From assembly GCA_023375675.1 (NCBI GenBank), contig JALQBC010000010.1, positions 1,048,315 through 1,112,314 of the forward strand: a stretch of 64,000 nt of DNA, in the 5' to 3' direction. How positions within the stretch are numbered: the first letter of the stretch is position 1; every line of letters starts with the position of its first letter. Of this stretch, positions 22,501 through 33,164 are shown in pieces. Source of the stretch: Cytospora piceicola. Its lineage: Eukaryota; Ascomycota; Sordariomycetes; Diaporthales; Cytosporaceae. Under the pieces are notes generated by a model. It ran no database searches. It had not been told where the DNA came from and saw nothing but the letters and a program-made list of their open reading frames with translations. The translations under genes and the position numbers were made by a program.

Positions 22501-23185
22501 CACTGGCCAGCCATAGTATCCCTTGCTCAGGCAGACACTGCTGAAGCGTTCGAACAACTCAAGAAATACGCCTTAGAAGGGTGAGTTTAGACCGTCAAAA
22601 CCGGACCGTCACTGCACATAACCCCCAAGTATCGATCACTAACATAACCCTTCTTCTTCTAGCTTCCGTCTCTTCCCGGGTGCCTCGGGTGTTGTTCGCG
22701 TCTCACCGGAGAGCACCACTTTGACCGACGGAGCGAACACGACACCACTACCCGCTGGCTCACAGCTCTTCTGTGACTTCATCACTGCGGGACGCGACCC
22801 TTCCAAGTTCCCGGACCCGGAAACGGTGAAGCTCGACCGCCCAGAGGAGTCGTACATCCATCACGGGTGGGGCCCACACGCGTGTCTGGGCCGGCCGATC
22901 GTCACCACTGCAGGCGCGGCCATGTTGAGGGCTTTTGCGAGAGAGTGTCACAACGTGCGGAGGGCACCTGGATCACAGGGTGAGATGAAGAGGAAGTTGT
23001 ATAACGGGGCATTCCCTGTGTTCTTGTCTGAGGATGGTTCCAGCTGGGAGAACTTCCCAGTGGCGAAGAAGGTATTGTTTGATGTGGTGGGAGGGTCCTT
23101 TGCGGGCAATGGGCATGCTAATGCTAATGGTAATGGCAATGGTAATGCTAATGGTAATGGCACAATGAATGGGTCGTCGAGGTAG
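19550..23185 (+). CDS. ppo: Psi-producing oxygenase / linoleate diol synthase family: fatty-acid haem dioxygenase fused to P450
   Basis: Six exons (19550-19732, 19801-19965, 20034-20142, 20214-22393, 22456-22580, 22663-23185) join in frame to 1094 residues, the normal size. The N-terminal half is a cyclooxygenase-like dioxygenase: distal His181 in FATIIIHDIFRTD, and Tyr361 with proximal His364 in FNFIYRWHC. The C-terminal half is a P450-type hydroperoxide isomerase with a complete haem-ligand loop GWGPHACLGRP (Cys995), so it is not of the PpoC type that lacks the Cys. The I-helix motif, usually N-Q-x-Q in diol synthases, reads T-Q-A-Q at residues 875-878, spliced directly to WAQLIDVYL. Known enzymes convert oleic/linoleic acid to 8- or 10-hydroperoxides and then diols that control sporulation. 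Product specificity is not readable. The C-terminus is an Asn/Gly repeat from a GGTAATGCTAAT microsatellite. Confidence 0.93.
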
Positions 23186-24089
23186 AAATGGGTGAGGCAT
23201 GGAATACTGGCGAGATGCATGGTGAGGTTTTTCAATAAGTAATGAGCGACAAAATAATAATCATCTCCAATCATCCAGCAACGACAGCTAAACATATTCA
23301 CCCCTTTCTTGCCCACTTGACTGGAGCAACTGTGTAAACTCCGTTAATGTTGGCTTCACAAATAAGTGCACATCAAATCACAGTGATATGTATTCCCACC
23401 CCACGAGAGTCACATCACTTGATAATTGGGACAAGTCGAGTTGAATCTAGGAGTTTATACGTCCTTGGTCGATCTTGTGTTCTGTCTTATATGGGAGAAG
23501 GAGAAGGAGACGGAGAGTCTCTCCAGAAGAGTTGAGTTAAAGGGGCTAGGGTTAGGGCTCCTTATGCTTGTTCTTGGATAGGAGACCGAGGAGGCTGGTT
23601 CACCCAAACGATTTTTGTAGGTATATCCACAAATACATGTGGACACCCACTGCACCAGCACCGCTGCCATAAATAAGATGCTCATGAGTGAGTGAAGAGA
23701 TCAAAGTGAATGGACAATGAGTTGATGCTCCAAGTCGTTCGCAAGCTCAGCTGCTATTCCGGCGTGGTTCCCACCAGACCGCATACACCAACCATTCCTG
23801 ATGCACACACCAGCCACATGTCGTCTGTTCCATTTTTCCATGCCTGAAAAATTGCAGACAGGGTCGTTAGTAAAAACGCCAGAAATTCTGTAGAGTAAGC
23901 ATCATTGAACGTAAGTGATATCATTATTTCAACCCAGTGTGGTGACATTTGGAGCCAGGACCCATAGGAGCAAACATGATTATGTCAGCAGCTGACATGC
24001 CCGTTTTGCGCCGCATGCAAAGCATAAAATAGCTGCTCGGTCAGGTACCCTCAGCTAGGGTAGGAGGCCCTCAGTATACTCAGGACCCT
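23186..24089. other. Convergent intergenic region
   Basis: This region lies between the 3' ends of the dioxygenase gene and the minus-strand methyltransferase. No coding signal is seen. Confidence 0.5.
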
Positions 24090-24740
24090 TCATTGCTTCT
24101 TCCGTGCCATGACCCACATGAACTCGGCATCAAAGTCTGGATCACCCTCCTCCAATTTTCCATCGCCCGCCTGCAACACTTCCACCTGCAACAAGTCGAA
24201 GCCGACTTCTCTCAGCAGTGCCTGGTTCCCCTGTACGTCGAAGCTACTCCAGAACATTCCATATCCCAAGAATTCGCCATGGATCTCCTCCTCGTCGATG
24301 GTGGCGAAATTGAAAACAAACACCCCTCCAGGCTTTAGCCAGCCGTGGATCTTGGTGAGCATCGCCTTGAGCTTGGACCGTGGAAGGTGGAACAGCGTGT
24401 AGAAGCTGATGGCCCCGTGGAAGCTCTCGGGCTCAAAGGTGAGTGCGGTCATGTCGCCCGCCAGTAGCGTGGCAGCCGGGAAGCGGGCCCTGGCCATTTC
24501 GACCTGCTTGGTCGAGATGTCGTTTGCGACCACGTGTGCGCCCCGGTCAAGAAGCATCTCCAGGACGGGGACGCCAGGGCCACAGCCAAGCTCCAGAATG
24601 GAGGGTGACGGCGGCAGCTCATCGAGGAGCTTCTTGGTATATGTTCCTCGTGGTGATTTCTGCTTCTCGACCCACTGCAGGTACCATTCTGTGATGTTGT
24701 CGTAGGCGTACTCAACGATGCCTTCAGGTGCATCCGACAT
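24090..24740 (-). CDS. Class I SAM-dependent methyltransferase
   Basis: Single exon, 216 residues from ATG at 24740. It shows the Rossmann-type methyltransferase motifs in order: motif I ILELGCGPGVPVLEML near residue 48, the acidic ribose-binding residue in HVVANDIS near 70, the adenine-side motif LLAGDMTAL near 92, motif IV GAISFYTLFHLPRSKL and the post-motif HGWLKPGGVFVFNF. The substrate is unknown. The protein is short and complete, ending in a basic tail. It sits between the dioxygenase gene and a broken FAD oxidase, on the opposite strand from both. Confidence 0.85.
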   Translation of the reverse strand: MSDAPEGIVEYAYDNITEWYLQWVEKQKSPRGTYTKKLLDELPPSPSILELGCGPGVPVLEMLLDRGAHVVANDISTKQVEMARARFPAATLLAGDMTALTFEPESFHGAISFYTLFHLPRSKLKAMLTKIHGWLKPGGVFVFNFATIDEEEIHGEFLGYGMFWSSFDVQGNQALLREVGFDLLQVEVLQAGDGKLEEGDPDFDAEFMWVMARKKQ

Positions 24741-25007
24741 GTTGTGGCGGGTTACAGCCGAGGTCGCGGAAGATGTGGATCAGAGATGCGAGCGCAAGCT
24801 TTGGTGTGTTTGTTGAACGGTGCTAACTTTAGGGTCAACAATACATAATTCAATATGCAGTGTCCCATGTATTTGCTGGCTTATGCGAGTGCACCACTGC
24901 ACATCCCCTGTAGGTATGTAAGCGACACTGGATGTGGCTTACAGTAGGTGCTACCTTATAAAGTGGAATTGCTACTCGGTGCACGCTAACAAATAATTGA
25001 TACCGGT

Positions 25008-25350
25008 AGATCATATGCTATGCATGCCACGGCCACTGAGCACCCGGAACTCTTCTACGCATTCCGCGGTGCTGCAGACTCCTTTGGGATTATCACCTGC
25101 CGCCTCTCCTCGATTCGACCAAGACGTACACCACTCGTCTCACCAAGGTCGTCGGAGCAGCAATTCCGCCCATGTCGATGGGGGCAGAACCTGATTACCA
25201 CGACCCAGATATGGCTCGAGACATGGCATATAGCCTTCATTACGGGCAGGCCGCATTGAAAAGACTCGAGGTTCTGAAGGCTGAGATGGATCCAGCGGAG
25301 GTTTTTTGAAATCCACAATCCATTCGGCCTATGAAATGATAATACTGAGA
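25008..25350 (+). pseudogene. Fragment of a BBE-type FAD-linked oxidoreductase
   Basis: Two pieces of a berberine-bridge-enzyme-like oxidase remain. The first (about 25008-25100) reads ATATEHPELFYAFRGAADSF followed by GIITCRL, the end of the FAD-binding domain. The second (about 25195-25345) reads YSLHYGQAALKRLEVLKAEM, then DPAEVF, a TGA and NPQSIRP, which is the family's C-terminal signature with a stop where an aromatic residue, often Trp, is usual. The two pieces abut in different frames, the N-terminal FAD domain and the whole substrate domain are missing, and the stop is consistent with a G-to-A change. It is a relic, not a gene. Confidence 0.7.
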
Positions 25351-25465
25351 GCAGACCAATCTCACTCCTAGCGTTCTCAACTGAGGACAGTCACAGCTCT
25401 AAGGGTATCTTCCAGTTCCTTTGCCAGGTCGTAATCGTGGTGCGGTCCACTTGTGTCCCGCTTGT

Positions 25466-26600
25466 TCACCAGACCACTGGTTTATCGTTCCTCGTCGCCA
25501 GCACTATGGCAACAGGCCACTCGACAGTCACCTTGCCTCCCGCACAGCGCACCACGGTCTCCAACTCTCTCCACTCATCCGTCTCCCACGTCTTCTGTCC
25601 AAAGCCCATCTGGCAACTTGCCAAGAATCCCTTCAGCCACTCGACGTCGGCCTCGCGCCGCCAGCTCTCGTCCTTGGTAAACTTCCTCACGTCCGTGGAT
25701 CTCTCCCGACTCTGTGCCGGCTCCCAGGATCTGTCCTCGTCCACAAAACAAAGCGGCCGCTGCTCATGCTCCTCCACATTCACCTGGATGCGCCTTGCAC
25801 CCGGTCTGAAAAGCTCCGTAGGCAGCGGCACGAAATCCAGTCCTGACATCGCATTCGCCAGCCCCCTGACGGCGGTGGGGAACAGTCCCTCGCGAATGAG
25901 CCGCAGCGACTCCTTGCTTGCTGCCTGATACCAAAGCCTCTCCAACTCCGGCCTGCCAGGGAACTTGAGTCGGAAACCGTACGTCACGGCGGCGAGGGTG
26001 CCGCCGGGCTTCAACATGGCGGCTATGCTGCGGATGGCGGCCTCGGCGTCGAAGTAGTGGAACGCCATTGCCACGCACGCGAAGTCGATGGATGAGGGCA
26101 GGACTGAGACGTGGACGGACTCGGCGGGGCTGTGGAGGAAGATGTATTTTGATGACTCGGCTGGATGTGCTGGGTGGGACGGTGAGGCGAGGATGTCCTT
26201 GGCGGATATGATGTTCGCGCGACCGGCATCGCTGACGATTATACGGTCGAAGTACGGGCTAAGGCGTCTGGCTACGGTGCCGGGACCTTTGGGAATGGGT
26301 GTGTATGTGAGTTCAAGCTTCCTAGGCTTGGATAGGGTGCGACAAGGCTAGATATGGCTTCAACTTACCTGCACCAATGTCATGAGCCCAGTGAAACTGG
26401 CCGTTTCCCTGCTCTCGATGGTAGTTCAGCCACATCTTGAGCACCGAGTCTGGATAGCTAGGGCGATAGCGGTGGTACTCGTCCCAGTCGAGGTGCTTGA
26501 AGGCGAAGGGGTATTTCACCTCTCGCTTGCCAGATCGGGTCTCATATGTCTCGTGCGCTTCCTCGAGGGCGGTTGGGGTATCGATGGCGTAACTACCCAT
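25466..26600 (-). CDS. SAM-dependent methyltransferase, Crg1-like type
   Basis: Two exons (26600-26369 and 26286-25466) give 350 residues; the intron splits motif I so that DIGAG joins PGTVARRLSPYFDRIIVSD. N-terminal features include YPFAFKHLDWDEYHRYRPSY, typical of the fungal Crg1/trans-aconitate-type group, then CVAMAFHYFDAEAAIRSIA and MLKPGGTLAAVTYGF, with a C-terminal helical region rich in Trp and Glu. Related yeast proteins methylate small toxic metabolites such as cantharidin or trans-aconitate; the substrate here is unknown. The ATG at 26600 is chosen because conserved sequence begins just after it, although the open frame continues 64 codons upstream with no earlier conserved content. 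The region upstream is gene-free for 1.8 kb. Confidence 0.85.
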
Positions 26601-28434
26601 TATGGACGGTCTCCTTCCCTGTTCAGAGGGTTTTTCCCCGTGCAAATGGTAGACTCTGGTGTGTGCTCTTTCCCCGAGTGTGTCCTCGTCCCTGACGACG
26701 CTCAAGGTGGCTTTCTCTAGGATTGTCAATGGGCTGTCTGCCTTGACGGCTCTTGAAGGCAGAGGAAGAGATATCGCAGCACTTGAGTGCACGAAGTGAT
26801 AGAAGACTGAATATCCGGTGAGTACCCAGCAGTGGGTAATCTTGAAGATGTCCCCCGATGTGCAATGGCTGTTACGTGGGTGAGGTGTGGGTTATCAATC
26901 AGATTCCATGTAAACAAGGGTCAGAGGTAGGTATGGTGAAGTATTGAATATGAACCCACTTGCAATAATGGTTGACGAGGAAATGTAGAGCTTGGAAGAT
27001 CCCCAGGGCAGGACCGACAGACTGTTAAGAAAGAAGCCCAGGTTGACGTCCTCCTCGATGCACCATTGGTCCTTCGAAGTCACTCATATCGACCAGTCAC
27101 TCGCCCTAGGAAATCGAGAAGAGGGAAAGCAGTCACTCGACGTTTACCATCAGGACCCCCGAGGAGTTCCTTACGATGATAGGAGCCGGCCGTTGCTAGT
27201 TCCTGCCCTTTTGCATGCTTCAACTTCCACACCGAGCAAGGTGCCAATCATCATCTCCCGACAACCTTCGGTACCGCGTACCTGGGAAACAAAGCCCATT
27301 GGCTGCCCGACGGGCATATGCGTTTCGCGCCGTCACGATGGCAGCGGAATACACTCCGTCAATGCGGAACCGTCCTCGCAGTAGCGCAGCCGGCCCCGGG
27401 CTTGTGCATGACTACCCAGGTAGGTGATGGCACCTCAGACCAGCCGGGCTCTTGCAGGATCGAAATCTGCGGCTGGGCAAGGACCTCGAGGCCCATCTTC
27501 CGGTCTAGGGCCTTCAGTAGGAGAGAGAGAGAGAGAAAGAGAGAAAGAGAATGTGTGTGTGAGAGCAAGTCGCTACCTAGGGGTCTCCTGTGGCTTTCCT
27601 GATCATCCCCCCCATTCCCACCGCCACACCACAGAAGGTCGGTTCCCAGTTGAGACATTGTTCGGCCTTCTGCTACGCGACGTCGGTGGGTTCCGCCTAG
27701 GTACCGTGTTGAAGCGTTTCGAAGGGTGAAATATATACGTGGGCATCCTCGGGCCGGATAGCATGATGCATGGGAACCTAAACCAGATATCAACAGGACT
27801 ACCTACATATATAAGGTCGCCCCGAGATTGACACTGTGACGCCCTCCTAAAAAGGTGGAATCCTGCGATCCCAAAGAGAAAGCCGTCGGTGTAACACATT
27901 GCGGTGTCTCGTGTCACCCAAAGGGATTTGGATTGCCCGATCTTTGCCCTCGCTAATCTGTGGCGCGTCCCGGGTTGTTGGGATCGATCGGCACCATACA
28001 AATGTACGTAAGAGGTGGTGTACATCAGAATGCCACCTGCATAACCGGGTTGGAATCGTGGTGAAGCTCGAGAGGCTCCGGCCGAAACCTCCACCTGAGC
28101 CTGACAGTCTTGTTTGGCAGAGCCCGTTCGTTCCGGGCCAAGTCTTCCAACGGGCACACTTGATGAAGCAACGCGTCCGACCACACGTCATGGGGTACGA
28201 AGCCTTGTGTCACGTCAGTTTGATGCTGTCAAACATCAGTAATCGCATGTATTGTTCCCCCTAGTCCGCTAAATTGAACCTGGGTCAAGATGCCATGTAA
28301 GAGGGGTATCCTAAGCTCGCGGAACCTTTCCGCTGGTGTATCCACCGAAGTAAGCCAGACCCAGTATCCAGACGCGACAAGATGCCAGAAATGGCCATAT
28401 AAAACGCTATCATCATATACTCCATGGGCAACCT
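26601..28434. other. Intergenic region with a GA-rich microsatellite
   Basis: Open frames on both strands here show no family resemblance, and the longest lacks an ATG start. A GAGA/GAAA microsatellite lies at about 27519-27550, followed by a short GT run. Near-palindromes TACCTAGGGG (27574) and GCCTAGGTA (27695) occur. Confidence 0.45.
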
Positions 28435-30065
28435 TTACACCGTCTCGATATATCGCCTCATCTCCCTGTAGATATGTCAGTAAATAGAGGTGCAAGATGG
28501 GCCCACGGTACGGGAGAAGGGCCCCGTCGTTATAGGAGGAAACTAACCAGTCCGTCACCGCCTCATCCCATAGGCGGATTTCGTGTTCCCTTGTGCCTGC
28601 AAAGTGCTCCACGAACTCATCTCCCAAGACCTCTCTCGCGATGCTTTCCGGACGGGCGAAGCGTTCGACGGCGTCCTTCAGACTCTTTGCCAACCGCTCG
28701 CCTTGGTCGGACTGGCCACCGACATCGTCACCCTTGCCCAGGGGCGCGCAAGGAATTTCCAACTTCTTCTCGATACCCCTGATACCGCAGCCGAGAATAG
28801 CGGCATAAACGAAGAATGGGTTGCAGTCGGCGCCAGGCACACGCACCTCGAAACGAGTGGCACCAGGCTTGGACGTCGGCGGTGCGATCAGGCGGATGGA
28901 TGCAGCTCTGTGCTCCAGGCCCCATGATACGGTGACGGGTGCCCAGAAGTTCTCGACCAGACGCTTGTAGCTGTTGATGGTTGGTGCAAACATCGGCATA
29001 ACGTCTGGCAAGCCCTCAAGAAGGCCAGCAAGGAAATGGCGGCCAACATCGGACAACTGGGCAATATCAGACCAGGGCGCGTCCGGGTCAGTGGTTTCAC
29101 GGACGAGCAGATTCTTGCCGTCCTTGTCGACCAGGGACACATGCATGTGGCCCGAGTTGCCCGGCAGGCCTTGCTTGGGCTTGGCCATGAAGCAGGGCGT
29201 AATGTTGTATTTAGTAGCGACCGACTTGACGACGTACTTGAACAGGCTTGCGCGATCAGCCATGCCCGAGATCTCGCCGAACTCAAGTGCAGCCTCATAG
29301 ACACCAGGTCCACTCTCAGTGTGCCAGCCCTCGATGTCGCAGTTGAAGGCCTCGCACGTGTTAAAGATGTCGTAGTAGTAATCTTTGTTGTGGACAGGCC
29401 TTGTCAGACTGTAGCCGAACATGCCTTCGGTCAAGGGTGGGAGGGTGTGAGGTGCGTTGTCCTTGAGGTAGGGGGCGGCCGAGGATTGTCCGTCGGGGGT
29501 CTTGAACTGGTAGAACTCGTACTCGGCTAGGAAGAAGGGAAGATGTATCAGTCAGCTATCATCCATACTTGGGGCCATGTCTGCCTTGGGTGGATGTGTG
29601 TGTGTGTATGTCTTGCTCACCTCCTGCCATGGCGCCCCAACCCTTCTCGGCCAGCTTGTCAACCTGTGCCTTGAGCAGCTGCCTGGGGCAGGCGCTCAAT
29701 GGCTCATTGGTGTCCGGGTCGAAGAAGCTGACGAGGAAGAAGGGCATGTTATCCTCCCAGGGTATCCTCCGGAAGCTTGCCAGGTCGGGCACAGCGATCA
29801 GGTCCCTGTAGCCATTCTCCTTGTTGCTGACCTTGAGCTCCTTGAAGTATGTCTGATCGTGCATGTCCCAGCCAAATATGACGGAGCAGAAGCCGAAGCC
29901 AGACTTGGCGACGGAGAGGAACTTCTTCTTGGAGACAAGCTTGCCGCGCAGGACTCCATCGACATCAACACCGGCCAGCTTGACGCTGTTGTCATCGGCG
30001 AGGATGGAGGGGAGCGACTCGACAGTGATGTCTTTGGGGTCTGGGGAGTGTTTCTCGGTGGCCAT
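28435..30065 (-). CDS. Glutamine-synthetase-like (gamma-glutamyl ligase) protein
   Basis: Three exons (30065-29621, 29526-28548, 28465-28435) give 484 residues; the last exon encodes only the tail W-EMRRYIETV and is needed to reach a normal C-terminus. The beta-grasp domain is at residues 25-140 (LAGVDVDGVLRGKLVSKKKF). The catalytic domain shows the metal-site glutamates in WHTESGPGVYEAALEFGE, the GNSGHMHVSL loop near residue 258 and the C-terminal TRFEVRVPGADCNPFF. In canonical glutamine synthetases the substrate-arginine motif reads NR(S/T)A; here it reads HRAASIR. That and the length point to the fungal GS-like/FluG-C-terminus group, which ligates glutamate to amines other than ammonia, rather than the housekeeping enzyme. 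There is no amidohydrolase domain, so it is not full FluG. Substrate unknown. Confidence 0.85.
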
Positions 30066-30630
30066 GGCTGCGTCTGTGGTATTTGATGCGCGGTATAGCG
30101 AGGGCGAGGGTAGGGAGTAGAAAAGGATAGGGAGTAGGGAGTAGGTAGGGACCGGAAGCGTAGAGAGTAGAGAGTATGTCTCGGGAGGAGGAGAAGGGGG
30201 TAGAAATGCTGGTCACGGATGTTGGAACCTTTGATGCTCGAAATAGCTCCAACTCTATGTAGGATAAGGGAACATGGGGAACGGGAAGGGGACTGGGTTG
30301 ATAAAGTGCAATTGTTGGAAGTAGATAGGGTAGTTAGTGTCTAAACTGGGCAGCCCTGACAGCTAACGGTTACAGTAATCTGGAGATGGATAGTGCATAC
30401 GCCATAATCGATACTGGGTAGGAGTATCTAAGTGTAATCCGTAACTTCTATGTCTAGTTGATCGCGTAAGGTTGCCGTATTCGGCTTGGCTTGGGGAGAT
30501 AAAGGGTAAGATAAGGATAAGCAAGCGCACCGAGATCGCGGGCCCCCAAAGAACGTCATCACCTAGGTGGTTATTGGCCCGTGCGTAAGATCGAGTACTG
30601 GGTACTGGTACTTCTGAGATCCAATGGATG

Positions 30631-30670
30631 GAGGGGCAGCGAGGGGCAGCGAGGGGCAGCGAGGGGCAGC
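30631..30670. repeat. Four tandem copies of GAGGGGCAGC
   Basis: Four exact 10-bp units in a row, immediately upstream of the cluster of CCTAGGT palindromes. Confidence 0.9.
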
Positions 30671-30689
30671 AAGTACTGTCCACAGTACG

Positions 30690-30699
30690 TACCTAGGTA
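30690..30699. promoter_or_regulatory. TACCTAGGTA palindrome
   Basis: Exact copy within the densest cluster of related words in the window. Confidence 0.4.
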
Positions 30700-31684
30700 G
30701 CTGTCTGCGTACCGGTACTTAGGTACGTACGTATCCAAATGCCCCTCATTGCCCAGGTGCCCTTAAAAGTGAAACCTAGGTACCTATGTACCTTCCAAGA
30801 CCTCACCTAGGTACCTCCCAGGTGCCCAGGTGGTCGACATATCTTTTAGATTTATTATAGAGCAGATAGAGTTCAGTTCAGGTACGATACAAGAGGTTGA
30901 TGCAATCAACGTACCTAACATGGAGGTAGGATGGCTGGCTGTCCGCACGCGACCGAGTCAGGGTCCACCGCAGTACAGTATCATATTTATCATGGGTATA
31001 TGAGCTGTTGCTGATAAGAGCTTGGATGGGCGGACAGGAACACAGCGATGGGTTATCGGCCTGCTAGCGAGTGGACGGCACTTGGCAACCTTCCATTGTC
31101 CGGTCAGTGATGGCTCGTTGTCATGGAAATTGGTGGCTAGACGATAGGGACATTTTGACAGTCTGACAAGTCTGCTATGAGTGAGGCTGATGATGGTCGG
31201 TTCTCAAATGAGATGTGGAGCCTCTTGCTGCAGACACTGTTTGCTGGGTCTTGATGTGTCTGCCAAGTCCTCGACTCACGAGAATCACTTTGGTAATAGT
31301 ATGTAATATAATTGTACTAGGTATGTACTATGTAGCTATCTGTAGCAGCAGTCTGTAACATGTGGTATGCCGAGAACGGACGCGGAATGGGAAACCTATC
31401 ACTCACATTAGGTATCCTCTTAGTAACCGGACATCTTCCACCCTCCTCTGATCATCTAACATACCACACTCACTCCATATTGTTGTGTTGATCTTCCCTT
31501 TTAATAAGCTCTTGATCCTTCCTCCAGTTTGCCTCTTGTAGTCGGTCATCTTCTTGCCAGATTCAATACAACAACCTCAACAACAAAAAAACTCCATCCA
31601 GCCATCCAGCCATCCTATCAGAGCTTATCAGCGACAACACCACCACCGCTTTTGACCACATCACACCACACACACAACATCACA

Positions 31685-32688
31685 ATGGGACGTCTCACAG
31701 GCAAGAACGCCATCGTCACCGGTGCTGCCGGGTAAGTTTGCCCAGCCTCCTTGCTGCCGTCCATTTTGGGGATCGCCTTGACTGACGAGGTATGCCTGTG
31801 TTTCTCCAGTGGCATCGGTCTCGAAACCTCCATCCTCTTCGCCAAAGAGGGCGCCAACGTCGTCATGGCCGACATCTCCGGCCCCGCCATCGAGAAGGCC
31901 AAGGCCAAGCTCCTCCAGCTCATCCCCGACGCAAAGGTCTCCACCACCATCTGTGACGTCTCCAAGGAGGCCCAGGTGCAAGCCATGGTCGAGTCCCTCG
32001 ACTCGGCCGGTGGTCTCGATGTCATGTTCAACAACGCCGGTATCATGCACGGCGACGACGCCGATGCCGTCTCCACCCCCGAGGGCATTTGGGACCTGAC
32101 CCAGAACATCAACGTCAAGGGCGTGTGGTTCGGCTGCAAGCACGCCGTCCTGTCCCTGCGCCGCCACAAGAAGACCAGCGGCAGCATCATCAACACCGCC
32201 TCTGTCGTCGCCCTCGTCGGCGCCGCAGTGCCCCAGCTCGCATACACAGCCTCCAAGGGCGCCGTCCTGGCCATGACCAGGGAGCTGGCCATGGTGCACG
32301 CCCGCGAGGGCTTCCGCTTCAACAGCCTGTGCCCTGCCCCGCTCAACACCCCGCTGCTGCAGGACTGGTTGGGTGATGACCAGGAGAAGAGGCTGAGGAG
32401 GGAGATCCACTTCCCCGGCGGCCGGTTCGGTGAGGCTATTGAGCAGGCGCACGCCGTTGTCTTCCTGGCTAGTGATGAGAGCAGCTTTGTCAATGGTCAT
32501 GTGAGTGTCACCTACTTTGCACCGTTCTGCTCGACAGCCAGAGCACGAGACCCGTACGGAGACTGACAAAAGTGCCAACACAGGACATGGTCGTCGATGG
32601 TGGCATGACCAAGGCGTACGTCACGCCAGAGGGACCACCCTCCAAGGCACCCGTGAACAACGCAAGCAAGGATTCGCTGGACGCATAG
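31685..32688 (+). CDS. Short-chain dehydrogenase/reductase (SDR), classical type
   Basis: Three exons (31685-31731, 31810-32500, 32584-32688) give 280 residues. Hallmarks of classical SDRs are all present: cofactor loop TGAAGGIG near residue 13 (split by intron 1), D-x-S after VVMADIS favouring NAD(H), NNAG near 92, the catalytic Ser in NTASVVALVG and Y-T-A-S-K near residue 163, and a C-terminal VNGHDMVVDGGMTKAY rebuilt by splicing intron 2. It resembles the fungal 3-oxoacyl/3-hydroxybutyrate/cyclopentanol dehydrogenase-like branch; the substrate is unknown. It is convergent with the methylisocitrate lyase gene. Confidence 0.9.
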
Positions 32689-33164
32689 ATGATCGTGGTC
32701 CTCGGTAGGAGAGGGACAGGGACCGTTTTGGCCCGGAGTTACATCGGCTGTTAACTACCCATTGGAGTAGCGGTACTGATGCGGCGTTGCTTTTGTTTTG
32801 TGCTCGACATTTTTTGGTGTCATCTTTGATATCCATTGGGATAGATCTTGTCAAAGACCGACGTGGGGTCGTCTATTTATACGATCTAGGTTAGGCTTGG
32901 CCTCTCCTGGAAAGAAGTGTTAAAATCCAATACTTCTTGCTGCATGATCAACAAATCTTTTGGCTCCGCATGCTAAGGCCCTTTAGACTTCCCGAATTTC
33001 ACCCCCACGTCTCACTCCCTGCTGTTGAGGTGCTTTCGTCAAATCATCAGTCGAAATTCATGTACATGCGCATGCGCCACATCTAGCATGTATCCAACCA
33101 GCTCGTATGTACACACACAGACCGGCTCATCATCGTCATCATCATCATCACACACAACAGCCCT
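32689..33164. other. Convergent intergenic region
   Basis: The 3' ends of the SDR and methylisocitrate lyase genes face each other here. A short TCATCA repeat lies at about 33128-33150. Nothing else was seen. Confidence 0.5.

Larger units (their letters stand above)
30066..31684. promoter_or_regulatory. Divergent promoter region with dense CCTAGGT palindromes
   Basis: A 1.6-kb interval between the divergent GS-like and SDR genes. Between about 30560 and 30815 it holds five CCTAGGT-centred words (CACCTAGGTG at 30560, exact TACCTAGGTA at 30690, then AACCTAGGTA at 30773 and CACCTAGGTA at 30804, with ACTTAGGTAC between) together with GTACGTAC runs and a 10-bp tandem repeat. The 150 bp before the SDR start is C/A-rich, as is common for fungal leaders. 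Confidence 0.55.

Noticed and set aside
17894..23185. Calling the MAPEG gene a prostaglandin E synthase
   Set aside because: The signature is shared by the whole superfamily; nothing in the sequence proves that reaction, so only the family name is used.
27603..28184. 193-codon open frame on the minus strand upstream of the GS-like gene's 3' end
   Set aside because: It begins with GTG, has no ATG near its start, overlaps other open frames and resembles no family; intergenic chance frame.
31618..32581. Long minus-strand ORFs opposite the SDR gene
   Set aside because: Shadow frames of a GC-rich coding region; the plus strand has full SDR motifs and correct splice sites.
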